64,000 nucleotides of DNA from Pseudomonadota bacterium. Lineage in GTDB: Bacteria; Pseudomonadota; Gammaproteobacteria; Pseudomonadales; Pseudomonadaceae. Positions within the stretch are counted from its first letter, which is position 1, and each line of letters begins with the position of its first letter. Positions 16,105 through 25,532 of this stretch are shown in pieces. The notes beneath the pieces were generated by a model that made no database searches, was not told the origin of the DNA, and was given only the letters and a program-made list of their open reading frames with translations. Position numbers and translations under genes: made by a program. The stretch is taken from assembly GCA_023431055.1 (NCBI GenBank), contig JAEYXX010000161.1:1-64000 (forward strand). Reading direction: 5' to 3'.

Positions 16105-17858
16105 CACTTCACCCGCTGCGCCAGGGACACGCTGAAGATGCCCCACTGGTCGATGCGCTGTGCCACCTTGCGGAAACCGGCTGCTTCCACCAACTGGTCC
16201 ATCTCCGCCTGGCTACGCCGGCGCATGACCCAGGCCTGGCCATCGCGGTGGCTGGTCAGGGCGCGGGCGATCAGTTCCAGCTGCGGGTGCCAGGGCTGGC
16301 CGGTGTAGATCAGGTAGCCGCCCTCCTCGACTGCGGCTGCCAGTCCGTCCAGCGAGTCGCCGACCATCTGGTTGCTGCCGAACAGTTCGTACAGGCCGGA
16401 GACCACCGCCAGGGTCGGCTTCGGATCCAGCGCGGCCAGGTCTTCACGGTCGAAGGCATCGCCTTTGACGAAGCGGGCGATGTCGCCCAGGCCCTTCTGC
16501 TGGATCAGCGCATTGCCGTCACGCACGTTGATGTCGCTGTAGTCGCGCAGCAGGATAGCGTCGGGGCGCTGCTCCTGGCCTTCCAGCGATTCAAGGATGT
16601 AGCGGCCATGGCCTGCAGCGATATCGACGATGCGCACTGCCTTGCCCGCCTCGCGCAACCTGGCCATAGCCAGGCGCAGCAGCTCTTCGGCGTGCAGCTT
16701 GCGCTGACGAATGCCACGCCAGCCGATGGAATCCAGATAGTTCTGGTCGATCAGGCGGCCCAGCGCGCCCTTGCCGGTGGGCTGGTTGCGGTAGACGTAA
16801 TCGAGGGTGCTGCCGGAATCGAAGCCGGTGTCGAAGCCAAGCTTCACCCCGGCCGACAGCGTGCTGCCCAGGCGCATGCCGGCGCGGGTGGCGCGCCAGT
16901 AGAGGTCGCGCAGCGAGTTTCTCGGCAGCGGCGCGGCCAGCGCTTCGGCTTCGGCGCAGGTGGCGCCCAGGCGATCAGCATCGAGCAGCGACGGCCGCGT
17001 CACCGGCTCCTCGAAGTTGCGCAGGATAAAGCGCCGCGCACGGCTCAGGGCATGGGCGCGGTCACGTTCACCCAGGGTGTCGTGGAAGAAGCCGGGCAGC
17101 AGGTGCTTTTCCTTGCGCAGGCTGCCGAGGCGCTCGAAGAAATCTTCCTGCGGCTTGCGGTGGACGACGAAGTCGGCACCGGAGATCAGCAGCTGGGTCG
17201 GCACCTGGATCGCCTGCGCGTCGGCGACGATGCGGTCGGCGGCTTCGTACAAGCCGAGCAGCATGGTTACCGAAATCGGCCGGGCGATCAGCGAGTCGTT
17301 GTCGAAGGAGGCGATGCGTTCGGCATCGTGGCTGAGGAGCCGGGCCTTGACGTAGCTGTTGACGAAGAAATTGCCGCGCCAGGCGTGCAGCAACTTCAGC
17401 CCGGGTCTGGCGAAGGGGACGTAGAGCTTGACCTTGAAGGCCGGGGAGGCGAGCACCAGGCAGCGCACCTTGGGCGCATAGTCGTGGGCCCAGGTGGCGA
17501 CGATCACCGCGCCGACGCTCTGCGCCACCACCGCCAGATCCTGCTCGGCGATGCCATGCCCGCTGCCGATATGCTCGACGAAGGTCTGCACGTCGCGCAC
17601 GCTGCTGGCGAAGCTCGGGCTGTCGCCCCGTGCACCCGGCGACAGGCCGTGGCCACGGGCATCCCAGGCGAAGAAATCGCAGTGCGGCAGCTCCAGCTCG
17701 TCCACCAGGTGGGCCATGCGCCCGCCATGTTCGTGGCCGCGGTGGAACAGCAGCACCGCTTGGCGCGGGCCATCGGCAGGCGCCGTCGCCGGCCAATGGC
17801 GATAGCTCAGCTCGACGCCGTCATGCGTGGCAAAGGTATGCAGTTGGACGGGGCGCAT
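16104..17858 (-). CDS. Alpha/beta hydrolase - SAM methyltransferase fusion (YnbC-like)
   Basis: 584 residues, two catalytic domains. The N-terminal ~300 residues are an alpha/beta hydrolase of the monoacylglycerol-lipase type. The nucleophile sits in VAQSVGAV (Ser about 115), the acid in SGADFVVH and the histidine in GFFHDTLGE; the oxyanion region is LLFHRGHEHGGRM. The C-terminal ~220 residues are a class I methyltransferase (VDIAAGHGRYI near residue 411). The arrangement and length agree with E. coli YnbC. It follows the CDP-alcohol transferase after 26 bases. The fusion suggests deacylation and methylation of the same lipid, but no substrate is established. Confidence 0.85.
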   Translation of the reverse strand: MRPVQLHTFATHDGVELSYRHWPATAPADGPRQAVLLFHRGHEHGGRMAHLVDELELPHCDFFAWDARGHGLSPGARGDSPSFASSVRDVQTFVEHIGSGHGIAEQDLAVVAQSVGAVIVATWAHDYAPKVRCLVLASPAFKVKLYVPFARPGLKLLHAWRGNFFVNSYVKARLLSHDAERIASFDNDSLIARPISVTMLLGLYEAADRIVADAQAIQVPTQLLISGADFVVHRKPQEDFFERLGSLRKEKHLLPGFFHDTLGERDRAHALSRARRFILRNFEEPVTRPSLLDADRLGATCAEAEALAAPLPRNSLRDLYWRATRAGMRLGSTLSAGVKLGFDTGFDSGSTLDYVYRNQPTGKGALGRLIDQNYLDSIGWRGIRQRKLHAEELLRLAMARLREAGKAVRIVDIAAGHGRYILESLEGQEQRPDAILLRDYSDINVRDGNALIQQKGLGDIARFVKGDAFDREDLAALDPKPTLAVVSGLYELFGSNQMVGDSLDGLAAAVEEGGYLIYTGQPWHPQLELIARALTSHRDGQAWVMRRRSQAEMDQLVEAAGFRKVAQRIDQWGIFSVSLAQRVK

Positions 17859-17884
17859 GGAATCTCCTTATTCCTTGAGAGGGC

Positions 17885-18490
17885 TCAGGCCGTTTCGGCC
17901 AACCCATGGCGAACACGGTTGTAGAGGGTATAGAGCAGTAGAGCGAGAATCAGCGCCAGCGCCAGGTTGATCCACAAGGCAGGCAGCAGGCCCGTGGCGA
18001 CGCCTGCACCGATCACACCGAAGCAGAAGGCGCGATCACTCTTGCCCATCGGCCCGTCATAGCGTCGCGAGGCGCCGACCATGGGGCCGAGCACGCCGGC
18101 GTATTCGCTGATCACCGCCATCACCACCACCAGGATCACCAGCAGCGGCGAGACGCCAGGCAACAGGGCGAAGGGCAGATACAGGGCACTGTCGGCGATC
18201 ACGTCGCAGAGTTCGTTGAGGTAGGCGCCGAGCTTCGATTGCTGGCCGAACTCACGTGCGAGCATGCCGTCGACGGCATTGAGCGCCATGCGCAACAGCA
18301 TCCACAGGGGGATCAGGGCGAACAGCCAGGTGATATGACTGAAAGCAGCGAGCAGGGCGCCGAGCAGCACGGAGACTACGGCCGCGGCCAGGGTCACCTG
18401 GTTGGCGGTGACGCCGCGTGCATAAAGACGCTCGACGCCGGGGCGCAGCAGGTTCTGGAAGGCGGGTTTGAGCTGGTAGATCGACGGCAT
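17885..18490 (-). CDS. CDP-alcohol phosphatidyltransferase-like protein (YnbA-like), two motif Asp replaced by Asn
   Basis: 201 residues, about six membrane segments. The family motif D-x2-D-G-x2-A-R-x8-G-x3-D-x3-D is present as N71-AV-D74-G...A78-R79...G88-AYL-N92-ELC-D96. The first and third Asp, normally metal ligands, are therefore Asn. The length, PMGKSDRA segment and N-terminus (MPSIYQLKP) match YnbA-type proteins, which I believe carry the same replacements. It is the first gene of the leftward ynb-like operon, with AAGGGA upstream of the ATG. The expected reaction is transfer of a phosphatidyl group from CDP-diacylglycerol to an alcohol, but the acceptor and even activity are open. 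Confidence 0.82.
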   Translation of the reverse strand: MPSIYQLKPAFQNLLRPGVERLYARGVTANQVTLAAAVVSVLLGALLAAFSHITWLFALIPLWMLLRMALNAVDGMLAREFGQQSKLGAYLNELCDVIADSALYLPFALLPGVSPLLVILVVVMAVISEYAGVLGPMVGASRRYDGPMGKSDRAFCFGVIGAGVATGLLPALWINLALALILALLLYTLYNRVRHGLAETA

Positions 18491-18598
18491 GGCAGTGAAT
18501 TCCCTTTACTGATCCAATCATCGGCCATCGTAGCGGGCGAGACTGTGCGCTCGTCGAGGCTTGTATCAACGCGCGTCGGTGACGAGCCCCGAGGCTCG

Positions 18599-18622
18599 TT
18601 GTGGCGAGGCGCCTCGCCACAA
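18599..18622. repeat. Perfect 24-bp palindrome upstream of the ynb-like operon
   Basis: TTGTGGCGAGG plus its exact complement, directly after a shorter inverted repeat (GAGCCCCGAGGCTC near 18586). It lies in the space between the ynbA-like gene and plsC, both leftward. It could be a REP-type element or a hairpin ending plsC transcription; no T-run follows. Confidence 0.7.
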
Positions 18623-18734
18623 CTTATACCCTGTTACGAGATTTGCCTAGCGTGACTGAATCGCCCGGTAAATCAGCTAGATAGAAGCAGTGATGGCTCT
18701 TTGATTGCATTTTGCGCACAGCTTATCCACAGAA

Positions 18735-19502
18735 TCAGGCCGGCTCACCCAGGCGGCTCAGCTGCGGCTCTTCACCGCGCAGCTCGGTCTGTTGCTGGCA
18801 GACCCACTGGAAAGCACGTTCATTGAGTTCGGCGATACCGCGTGGACCCTCGCCCTCGGCGTACATCGGTTGGCCGATGATCACCTGAATGGTGCCCGAA
18901 CGCTTGCCCCAGCCTGCCTTAGGCCAGAATTCACCGGCGTTGTGGGCGATGGGCAGCACCGGCAGCCCGGCATTCACCGCCAGGGCCGTACCGCCACGGG
19001 AGAACTTGCCGATCTGCCCCGGCGGAATGCGCGTGCCTTCGGGGAATACCAGTACCCAGGCGCCCTGCTTGAGACGCTCGTCGCCCTGCTTGGCCAACTG
19101 CTTGAGCGCGGCCTTGGGGTTGCTGCGGTCGATGGCGATGGGCTTGAGCAGTGCCATGCCCCAGCCGAAGAACGGCACGCGCAGCAGCTCGCGCTTGACC
19201 ACCTGGCTGAGCGGCTCGAAATAGGCGGAGAGGAAGAAGGTTTCCCAGGTGCTCTGGTGGTTGGCGAGGATCACGCAGGGGCGCTCGGGGATGTTCTCCA
19301 GGCCGCGTACTTCATAGCGAATCCCGACGATCACCTTGGCCAGCCACACGGCGCAGTTGCACCAGGCCTGAACCACGAAGCGGTAGCGTTGGCGGAACGG
19401 CAGCAGCGGTGCGACCACCAGGCTGATCAGGCACCAGAAGAACGAGCTGGACGACAGCAGCAGGTAGAAAAGCGTGACTCTGAATGCCTGCACTAGCGCC
19501 AT
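18735..19502 (-). CDS. plsC: 1-acyl-sn-glycerol-3-phosphate acyltransferase
   Basis: 255 residues with one N-terminal membrane anchor. Motifs are ANHQSTWETFF (H82-x4-E), a second block KPIAIDRSNPKAAL, VFPEGTRIPPG and GLPVLPIAHNAGEFWP. It converts lysophosphatidate to phosphatidate in the inner membrane. In P. aeruginosa the equivalent gene (lptA) lies between gyrB and gmhB near the origin; here gmhB is still its neighbour (13 bases upstream on the same strand) but the other side is the ynb-like operon. Several plsC paralogues exist in pseudomonads, so the symbol denotes the family. Confidence 0.88.
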   Translation of the reverse strand: MALVQAFRVTLFYLLLSSSSFFWCLISLVVAPLLPFRQRYRFVVQAWCNCAVWLAKVIVGIRYEVRGLENIPERPCVILANHQSTWETFFLSAYFEPLSQVVKRELLRVPFFGWGMALLKPIAIDRSNPKAALKQLAKQGDERLKQGAWVLVFPEGTRIPPGQIGKFSRGGTALAVNAGLPVLPIAHNAGEFWPKAGWGKRSGTIQVIIGQPMYAEGEGPRGIAELNERAFQWVCQQQTELRGEEPQLSRLGEPA

Positions 19503-19515
19503 GAACCTTCACACC

Positions 19516-20046
19516 TTATGAGAGCAATTGATCGGCGACAGCCGCCAGATCATCGAATACCAGGGTTCCTGGCGGCAATGCTTTGGCCAGGGTACGTTCG
19601 CCCTTGCCGGTTTTCACCAGCACAGGCTGACAATCGACGGCCAGCGCAGCCTGCAGGTCACCGCTGGTATCGCCGACGAACCAGATTCCTGTCAGATCCG
19701 TGGCGTAATGCGCGGCGATCTGTTTGAGCATGCCCGGTTTCGGCTTGCGGCAGTCACAGCCGTCGTCGGGTCCGTGCGGGCAGTGAACGATCAGGCCGAC
19801 TGCGCCGCCCTGCTCGGCCACCAGCTCGCGCAGGCGCGCGTGCATCGACTCCAGCGTCGCCAGATCGTAATAGCCACGGGCAATGCCGGACTGGTTGGTA
19901 GCCACCGCTACCGTCCAACCCGCTTGCGACAGGCGCGCGATAGCAGTGATAGACGAAGGGATCGGAATCCACTCGTCGAGCGTCTTGATATAGGCGTCGG
20001 AGTCTTGGTTGATGACACCGTCGCGGTCGAGGATGAGTAACTTCAT
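19516..20046 (-). CDS. gmhB: D-glycero-beta-D-manno-heptose-1,7-bisphosphate 7-phosphatase
   Basis: 176 residues, HAD superfamily. The nucleophile motif is LDRDGVINQDS (Asp7 and Asp9), followed by TNQSGIARGYY and then a cysteine cluster (CPHGPDDGCDCRKPKPG) that binds zinc in GmhB. The last motif is GDTSGDLQAA. It removes the C7 phosphate during ADP-heptose synthesis for lipopolysaccharide inner core. It sits between glyS and plsC on the same strand, as in other pseudomonads. Confidence 0.93.
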   Translation of the reverse strand: MKLLILDRDGVINQDSDAYIKTLDEWIPIPSSITAIARLSQAGWTVAVATNQSGIARGYYDLATLESMHARLRELVAEQGGAVGLIVHCPHGPDDGCDCRKPKPGMLKQIAAHYATDLTGIWFVGDTSGDLQAALAVDCQPVLVKTGKGERTLAKALPPGTLVFDDLAAVADQLLS

Positions 20047-20058
20047 GAACAGGCCTTA

Positions 20059-20117
20059 GGCTGCAAGCCACAGGCCGCAGGCCCGGCTGCATTGCCTGCA
20101 GCCTGTGGCCTGAAGCC
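20059..20117. repeat. Imperfect inverted repeat between glyS and gmhB
   Basis: Arms of 24 bases at 20059-20082 and 20094-20117 pair at 21 positions, with an 11-base loop. The CAGCCTGTGGCCTGAAGCCT flavour is that of a dispersed GC-rich pseudomonad repeat. It occupies nearly all of the short glyS-gmhB gap and may attenuate read-through. Confidence 0.75.
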
Positions 20118-20132
20118 TGTAGCCACTGGGCA

Positions 20133-22187
20133 TCAGCCCAGTACCGAGATATCCGCCACGCCGAGGAACAGCCCGCGCAGACGGGCCAGCAGGGCGTAAC
20201 GGTTGGCCCGCACGCGCGGGTCTTCGGCGTTGACCAGCACCGCTTCGAAGAAGGCGTCCACCGGCTCGCGCAGGCTGGCCAGCTTGGCCAGGGCCTCACT
20301 GTACTGACGCGCAGCGGCCAGCGGTTGTACCGCATGGTCGGCCTGCTGGATGGCGGCGTGCAGGGCGAATTCGCTGGGGTTGTCGAAGTAGTGCGCCTCG
20401 ACCTGGGCGGCGACGCCACCTTCGGCCTTGCTCAGCAGGTTCGACACGCGCTTGTTGGCGGCGGCCAGGGCAGCGGCCTGCGGCAGCTTGCGGAAGGCCT
20501 GCACGGCCTGCACACGCTGGTCGAAGTCCAGCGGCGAGGTCGGGTTCACCGCACGTACGGCCTGGTACACGGCGACTTCGATGCCTTCGTCTTCGTAGCG
20601 CGCGCGCAGGCGGTCGAAGATGAACTCCAGCACCTGGGCTGCCAAACCGTCGGTCTTGACCTTGCCGGCGTACTGGGCGACGGCGAAGTCAACCGCGGCA
20701 GCGAGGTCCAAATCCAGGCCCTTCTCGATCAGGATGCGCAGCACGCCGAGGGCGGCACGGCGCAGCGCGTAGGGATCCTTCGAGCCGGTCGGCAGCATGC
20801 CGATGCCGAAGATGCCGACCAGGGTGTCGAGCTTGTCGGCCACGGCCACGGCGGCACCGGTGAGGGTGCTCGGCAGTTCGGCACCGGCACCGCGCGGCAT
20901 GTACTGCTCGTTCAGGGCCAGGGCGACGTCCTGCGGCTCACCGTCGTTGAGCGCGTAGTAGTAACCGGCGATGCCCTGCATCTCGGGGAATTCACCGACC
21001 ATCTCGGTGGCTAGGTCGCACTTGGACAGCAGGCCGGCACGGGCGGCGCGTTGGGCGTCGCCACCGACTTCGCGGGCGATAAAGCCGGCCAGGGCGGAGA
21101 CGCGCTGGGCTTTTTCAAATACCGAACCCAGCTGGGCCTGGAATACCACGTTGGCCAGGCGCTGGTTGAAACCTTCGAGCTTCTGCTTCTTGTCCTGCTT
21201 GAAGAAGAACTCGGCGTCGGTCAGGCGCGGACGCACGACCTTCTCGTTGCCGGAGACGATCTGCGCCGGGTCCTTGCTTTCGATGTTCGCCACGGTGATG
21301 AAGCGCGGCAGCAGCTTGCCGTTCGCATCGAGCAGGCAGAAGTACTTCTGGTTGTCCTGCATGGTGCTGATCAGCGCCTCCTGCGGCACCTCGAGGAAGC
21401 GTTCCTCGAAGGAGCAGACCAGCGGCACCGGCCATTCCACCAGGGCGGTCACTTCATCCAGCAGCGCCGGCGGCACGATGGCGCTGCCCTGCTCGGCGGC
21501 GGCCAGCTCGTCGACGCGGCGGCTGATGAGCTCGCGACGCTCGGCGAAGTCGGCTAGTACGAAGGCGCTGCGCAGATCCTCGGCGTAGCTCGCCGGGCTG
21601 CTGATGCGCACGTCACGGTTGGCGTGGAAGCGGTGGCCACGGGATACGCGCCCGGCCTTCTGGGTGAGGATTTCGCAGTCGACCACGGCGTCGCCGAACA
21701 GCATCACCAGCCACTGGGTCGGACGCACGAACTCGTCGCGACGGGCGGCCCAGCGCATACGCTTGGGAATCGGCAGATCGTTCAGCGAGTCCTGCACGAT
21801 GGTCGGCAGCAGGTTCACTGCCGGCTGGCCGGGGATGTGCTGGGCGAAACGCAGTTTCGCGCCGCTGCGGTCGATCTCGGCGATGTCCACGCCGCACTTG
21901 CGGGCGAAGCCCAGGGCGGCCTGGGTCGGGTTGCCGTCGGCGTCGAAGGCGGCCTGGATGGGCGGGCCGTCGAGGTTCATGCTGCGGTCGGCCTGCTGCT
22001 CCTCGAGCTGCTCGATCAGCACCGCCAGGCGACGCGGCGCGGCGTACACGCGGCTCGCTGCATAGCCCAGGCCGGCGGCCTTGAGGCCTTTCTCGATACC
22101 GGCGAGGAAGGCATCGCCGAGGCTCTTCAGGGCCTTCGGTGGCAGCTCTTCGGTGCCCAGTTCGACCAGGAAATCTTTCGCACTCAT
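20133..22187 (-). CDS. glyS: Glycyl-tRNA synthetase beta subunit
   Basis: 684 residues, full length for the beta subunit of the alpha2-beta2 enzyme, which charges tRNA-Gly. The N-terminus reads [20 protein letters not shown], followed by [14 protein letters not shown] and [25 protein letters not shown] blocks typical of GlyS and an HD-like central region. A C-terminal anticodon-binding-like segment (about residues 560-680) ends ADISVLG. The ATG overlaps the glyQ stop by four bases (ATGA), so the two subunits are translationally coupled. Confidence 0.97.
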   Translation of the reverse strand: MSAKDFLVELGTEELPPKALKSLGDAFLAGIEKGLKAAGLGYAASRVYAAPRRLAVLIEQLEEQQADRSMNLDGPPIQAAFDADGNPTQAALGFARKCGVDIAEIDRSGAKLRFAQHIPGQPAVNLLPTIVQDSLNDLPIPKRMRWAARRDEFVRPTQWLVMLFGDAVVDCEILTQKAGRVSRGHRFHANRDVRISSPASYAEDLRSAFVLADFAERRELISRRVDELAAAEQGSAIVPPALLDEVTALVEWPVPLVCSFEERFLEVPQEALISTMQDNQKYFCLLDANGKLLPRFITVANIESKDPAQIVSGNEKVVRPRLTDAEFFFKQDKKQKLEGFNQRLANVVFQAQLGSVFEKAQRVSALAGFIAREVGGDAQRAARAGLLSKCDLATEMVGEFPEMQGIAGYYYALNDGEPQDVALALNEQYMPRGAGAELPSTLTGAAVAVADKLDTLVGIFGIGMLPTGSKDPYALRRAALGVLRILIEKGLDLDLAAAVDFAVAQYAGKVKTDGLAAQVLEFIFDRLRARYEDEGIEVAVYQAVRAVNPTSPLDFDQRVQAVQAFRKLPQAAALAAANKRVSNLLSKAEGGVAAQVEAHYFDNPSEFALHAAIQQADHAVQPLAAARQYSEALAKLASLREPVDAFFEAVLVNAEDPRVRANRYALLARLRGLFLGVADISVLG

Positions 22188-23131
22188 GCTTGCGCCTCCA
22201 GCTTGGCCAGTACTTCGTCACGCAGTTCGGGGGTGGCCATGGGGAAGCCGAGTCGGGCGCGGGCCTGCAGGTAGCTCTGCGCCACGGCGCGCGCCAGGGT
22301 ACGCACGCGCAGGATGTACTGCTGGCGCGCGGTCACGGAGATGGCGCGGCGGGCGTCGAGCAGGTTGAAGGTGTGCGAGGCCTTGAGCACCATTTCGTAG
22401 GTCGGCAGCGGCAGTTCCAGCTCGATCAGACGGTTGGCTTCGCTCTCGTAGAAGTCGAACAGCTCGAACAGCTTCTCGACGTTGGCGTGCTCGAAGTTGT
22501 AGGTGGACTGCTCCACCTCGTTCTGATGGAACACGTCGCCATAGGTCACGGTGCCGAACGGGCCGTCGGTCCAGATCAGGTCGTAGACCGAGTCGACGCC
22601 CTGCAGGTACATGGCCAGGCGCTCCAAGCCGTAGGTGATCTCGCCGGTCACCGGGTAGCACTCGATGCCACCAACCTGCTGGAAGTAGGTGAACTGGGTG
22701 ACTTCCATGCCGTTGAGCCAGATTTCCCAGCCCAGGCCCCAGGCGCCGAGTGTGGGCGATTCCCAGTTGTCTTCGACGAAGCGGATGTCATGCACTTCCG
22801 GGTCGAGGCCGATGGCCTTCAGCGAACCCAGGTACAGCTCCTGGAAGTTTTCCGGGTTGGGCTTCAAGACCACCTGGAACTGGTAGTAATGCTGCAGGCG
22901 GTTGGGGTTTTCGCCGTAGCGGCCATCGGTGGGGCGACGCGAAGGCTGCACGTAGGCGGCGTTCCAGGTCTCCGGGCCGACGGCGCGCAGGAAGGTGGCG
23001 GTGTGGAAGGTGCCGGCGCCCACTTCCATGTCGTAGGGTTGCAGCACCACGCAGCCCTGCTCGGCCCAGTAGTTCTGCAGGGCCAGGATCAGGTCCTGGA
23101 AGGTGCGCACGGCAGGCTTGTTCTGGCTCAC
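22184..23131 (-). CDS. glyQ: Glycyl-tRNA synthetase alpha subunit
   Basis: 315 residues from the GTG at 23131 ([19 protein letters not shown]), the family's usual length. AGGTG lies about eight bases upstream. An open extension of 29 codons further upstream is unsupported. Class II catalytic motifs include [34 protein letters not shown] and [19 protein letters not shown]. It forms the catalytic core and binds glycine, ATP and the acceptor end. The divergent gene tag begins 173 bases away. Confidence 0.97.
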   Translation of the reverse strand: MSQNKPAVRTFQDLILALQNYWAEQGCVVLQPYDMEVGAGTFHTATFLRAVGPETWNAAYVQPSRRPTDGRYGENPNRLQHYYQFQVVLKPNPENFQELYLGSLKAIGLDPEVHDIRFVEDNWESPTLGAWGLGWEIWLNGMEVTQFTYFQQVGGIECYPVTGEITYGLERLAMYLQGVDSVYDLIWTDGPFGTVTYGDVFHQNEVEQSTYNFEHANVEKLFELFDFYESEANRLIELELPLPTYEMVLKASHTFNLLDARRAISVTARQQYILRVRTLARAVAQSYLQARARLGFPMATPELRDEVLAKLEAQA

Positions 23132-23304
23132 GAAAAAATCACCTGTGGAGGCTTGCGAGGGAAAGCCGGGGAGTATATCGAAACTCGGCGCAGGCCGCAG
23201 GGTACGGCACATAGGCATCGTCCATCGCCGATAATGGCTGTATTTATATCCAGTTGCTTTGCCGCTATAGTCGGTGCTTCGCCCCCTGACCGAGGCTTTC
23301 CACC

Positions 23305-23859
23305 ATGCCCCGTTGCTTCTGGTGTACCGACGATCCGCTGTATCAGGCCTACCACGACGAGGAATGGGGCGTGCCGCAGCGCGATGCCCGGCATCTGTTC
23401 GAGATGCTGCTGCTCGAAGGCGCGCAGGCCGGCCTGTCGTGGATCACCGTGCTGAAGAAGCGCGAGCGTTATCGGCAGGTGCTGCACGGCTTCGATCCGC
23501 AGCGCCTGGCCCGCCTCACTGACGAAGAGATCGAGTTGCTGATGCAGGATCCCGGCATCATCCGCAACCGCCTCAAGCTCAAGGCCGTGCGGCAGAACGC
23601 CCAGGCCTGGCTGAAGCTGGAAGACCCGGTAACCTGGCTCTGGTCGTTCGTTGGTGGCGCGCCGAAGATCAACCACTTCAGCGACCGCAGCCAGATGCTG
23701 GCGGTGACGCCCGAGGCCGAGGCGATGAGCAAGGCGCTGAAGAAGGCCGGCTTCACCTTCGTCGGGCCGACCATCTGCTATGCCTTCATGCAGGCCACGG
23801 GTATGGTGATGGACCACACCACCGACTGCGACCGCTACGCGCAACTGAAGGGCTCATGA
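23305..23859 (+). CDS. tag: DNA-3-methyladenine glycosylase I
   Basis: 184 residues. The Tag signature is complete: [20 protein letters not shown] at the N-terminus, [18 protein letters not shown] in the middle and [18 protein letters not shown], then [10 protein letters not shown] at the end. The N-terminal Cys and His and C-terminal His and Cys are the zinc ligands of this family. It removes 3-methyladenine from alkylated DNA. Its stop overlaps the next start (ATGA). Confidence 0.96.
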   Translation: MPRCFWCTDDPLYQAYHDEEWGVPQRDARHLFEMLLLEGAQAGLSWITVLKKRERYRQVLHGFDPQRLARLTDEEIELLMQDPGIIRNRLKLKAVRQNAQAWLKLEDPVTWLWSFVGGAPKINHFSDRSQMLAVTPEAEAMSKALKKAGFTFVGPTICYAFMQATGMVMDHTTDCDRYAQLKGS

Positions 23860-24464
23860 CCACCATCACCACCCTGGATGAACTGCAGGCTGTTTATGGC
23901 GAAAGCCACGAGCGTTCGCGGCGCAAGGAGCTGCCGCGGCTGATCGAACCCTACCGCGCGCTGATCCAGGCCTCGCCCTTCGTGGTGCTGGCCAGCGCCG
24001 GCCCGGATGGCCTGGACTGTTCGCCGCGGGGTGATGCGCCGGGCTTCGTGCACATCCTCGACGACCAGACCCTGCTGTTGCCGGATCGCCCCGGCAACAA
24101 CCGCATCGACAGCCTGCGCAATATCGTGCTGAACCCGCAGGTGGCGCTGCTATTTCTGATTCCGGGCGTCGGCGAAAGCCTGCGAGTCAATGGCCGGGCG
24201 GAAATCACTCTCGATCTCGAGTTGCTGGAGCTGGGGCGTGCCCAGGGCAAGCTGCCGCGCAGCGCGCTGCGCATCCATATAGAGACCTGCTACTTCCAGT
24301 GCTCCAAGGCGGCGGTGCGCTCAGGGCTGTGGGATGTCTCGCGTCAGGTCGAACGCGCCAGCCTGCCGAGTGCCGGCGATATTTTTCGCCACATCTACGA
24401 CGAGTTCGATGTCGAAGCCTACGAGCGTGACCTGCAGCAGCGGCTTCGGACGAGCCTTTACTGA
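23856..24464 (+). CDS. PPOX-class FMN-dependent flavoprotein (MSMEG_1061-like)
   Basis: 202 residues with a pyridoxamine-phosphate-oxidase-like split barrel. Visible blocks are PFVVLASAGPDGLDCSPRGD, then LLLPDRPGNNRIDSLRNI and VALLFLIPGVGESLRVNG. The conserved DxPGNNRxDS segment belongs to a subgroup usually annotated as FMN-dependent pyridoxamine-5-phosphate-oxidase-related, with unknown substrate. It is coupled to tag by a four-base overlap, which hints at co-regulation but not at a shared pathway. Confidence 0.85.
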   Translation: MTTITTLDELQAVYGESHERSRRKELPRLIEPYRALIQASPFVVLASAGPDGLDCSPRGDAPGFVHILDDQTLLLPDRPGNNRIDSLRNIVLNPQVALLFLIPGVGESLRVNGRAEITLDLELLELGRAQGKLPRSALRIHIETCYFQCSKAAVRSGLWDVSRQVERASLPSAGDIFRHIYDEFDVEAYERDLQQRLRTSLY

Positions 24465-24519
24465 CTGCGCGGTCGCCCAACGGTACAATTGGCGCATTTG
24501 TGAGCGGTTGGAGTCTGTC

Positions 24520-25407
24520 GTGGAAAAACTCAAGGGCGCCCTGGTGGTGGGTTTCCTGCGCCTGTTCGCACTGCTGCCCTGGCGCGCCGTGCAGGCCGTG
24601 GGCAACGCCATCGGCTGGCTGATGTGGAAGCTGCCGAATGGCTCGCGCGACGTGGTGCGCATCAACCTGAGCAAGTGCTTCCCCGAGCTTAACCAGGCCG
24701 AGCTGGACAAACTGGTCGGGCAGAGCCTCATGGACATCGGCAAGACCCTGACCGAGAGCGCGTGCGCCTGGATCTGGCCGGCGCAGAAATCGCTCAAGCT
24801 GATTCGCGAGGTGGAAGGCCTGGAGGTGCTGCAGCAGGCCCTGGCCTCGGGCAAGGGCGTGGTCGGCATCACCAGCCACCTGGGCAACTGGGAAGTGCTC
24901 AACCACTTCTACTGCAACCAGTGCAAACCGATCATTTTCTACCGCCCGCCCAAGCTCAAGGCGGTCGACGAGCTGTTGCAGCAGCAGCGCGTGCAGATGG
25001 GTAATCGCGTCGCGCCGTCGACCAAGGAAGGCATCCTCAGCGTCATCAAGGAAGTGCGCAAGGGCGGCGCCGTGGGTATCCCGGCCGACCCGGAGCCGAG
25101 CCGTTCGTCGGGTGTTTTCGTGCCCTTCCTCGGCACCACAGCGCTGACCAGCAAGTTCGTACCGGGCATGCTTACCGGTGGCAAGGCAGTCGGTGTGTTC
25201 CTGCATGCGCTGCGTCTGCCCGATGGCAGCGGCTACAAGGTGATCCTCGAGGCGGCGCCCGAAGGCATGTACAGCGAGAACGTCGAAGAAGGCGTGGCAG
25301 CGATGAGCGAAGTGGTGTCGCGCTACGTGCGCAACTACCCGAGCCAGTACATGTGGAGCATGAAGCGCTTCAAGAAGCGCCCGGACGGCGAGGCCAAGTG
25401 GTACTGA
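24520..25407 (+). CDS. LpxL/HtrB-family lipid A acyltransferase
   Basis: 295 residues from the GTG at 24520 (VEKLKGALVVGFLRLFALL), with GGAG seven bases upstream. A longer in-frame opening before it overlaps the previous gene and lacks such a site. One N-terminal membrane segment is followed by the acyltransferase motif GITSHLGNWEVL (H-x4-E), PIIFYRPPKL and GIPADPEPSRSSGVFVPFLG. The family adds a secondary acyl chain, typically laurate, to Kdo2-lipid IVA at the inner membrane. The neighbourhood tag/lpxL-like/PilZ matches P. aeruginosa near the origin. Specific acyl chain not deducible. Confidence 0.9.
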   Translation: MEKLKGALVVGFLRLFALLPWRAVQAVGNAIGWLMWKLPNGSRDVVRINLSKCFPELNQAELDKLVGQSLMDIGKTLTESACAWIWPAQKSLKLIREVEGLEVLQQALASGKGVVGITSHLGNWEVLNHFYCNQCKPIIFYRPPKLKAVDELLQQQRVQMGNRVAPSTKEGILSVIKEVRKGGAVGIPADPEPSRSSGVFVPFLGTTALTSKFVPGMLTGGKAVGVFLHALRLPDGSGYKVILEAAPEGMYSENVEEGVAAMSEVVSRYVRNYPSQYMWSMKRFKKRPDGEAKWY

Positions 25408-25434
25408 CGTATCGTCACCGAGCACGATGTAAGT

Positions 25435-25459
25435 AAGGCGCCTCGATGGCGCCTTTTTT
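25435..25459 (+). terminator. Intrinsic terminator after the lipid A acyltransferase gene
   Basis: AAGGCGCC, loop TCGAT, GGCGCCTT, then four more T: an 8-bp GC-rich stem with a six-T tail overall, 28 bases after the stop codon. Confidence 0.9.
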
Positions 25460-25532
25460 CTGCCGCCTGCTGGGCGGCAACGCGCGAATAGGCTATTAAA
25501 GGCGAAATTGCTCGCCCAATCATGGAGCCGTC

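Noticed and set aside
18599..18622. Palindrome as a phage attachment site
   Set aside because: No integrase, no tRNA and no second copy in the window; it looks like a REP-type palindrome.
18723..18731. Perfect DnaA box (TTATCCACA)
   Set aside because: A single box without a cluster, AT-rich unwinding region or dnaA/rpmH neighbours. It overlaps the plsC 3' end and cannot be called an origin.
22184..23218. Longer GlyQ with 29 extra N-terminal residues
   Set aside because: The GTG at 23131 gives the family length of 315 residues and has a usable ribosome-binding site. The extension has no GlyQ-like sequence.
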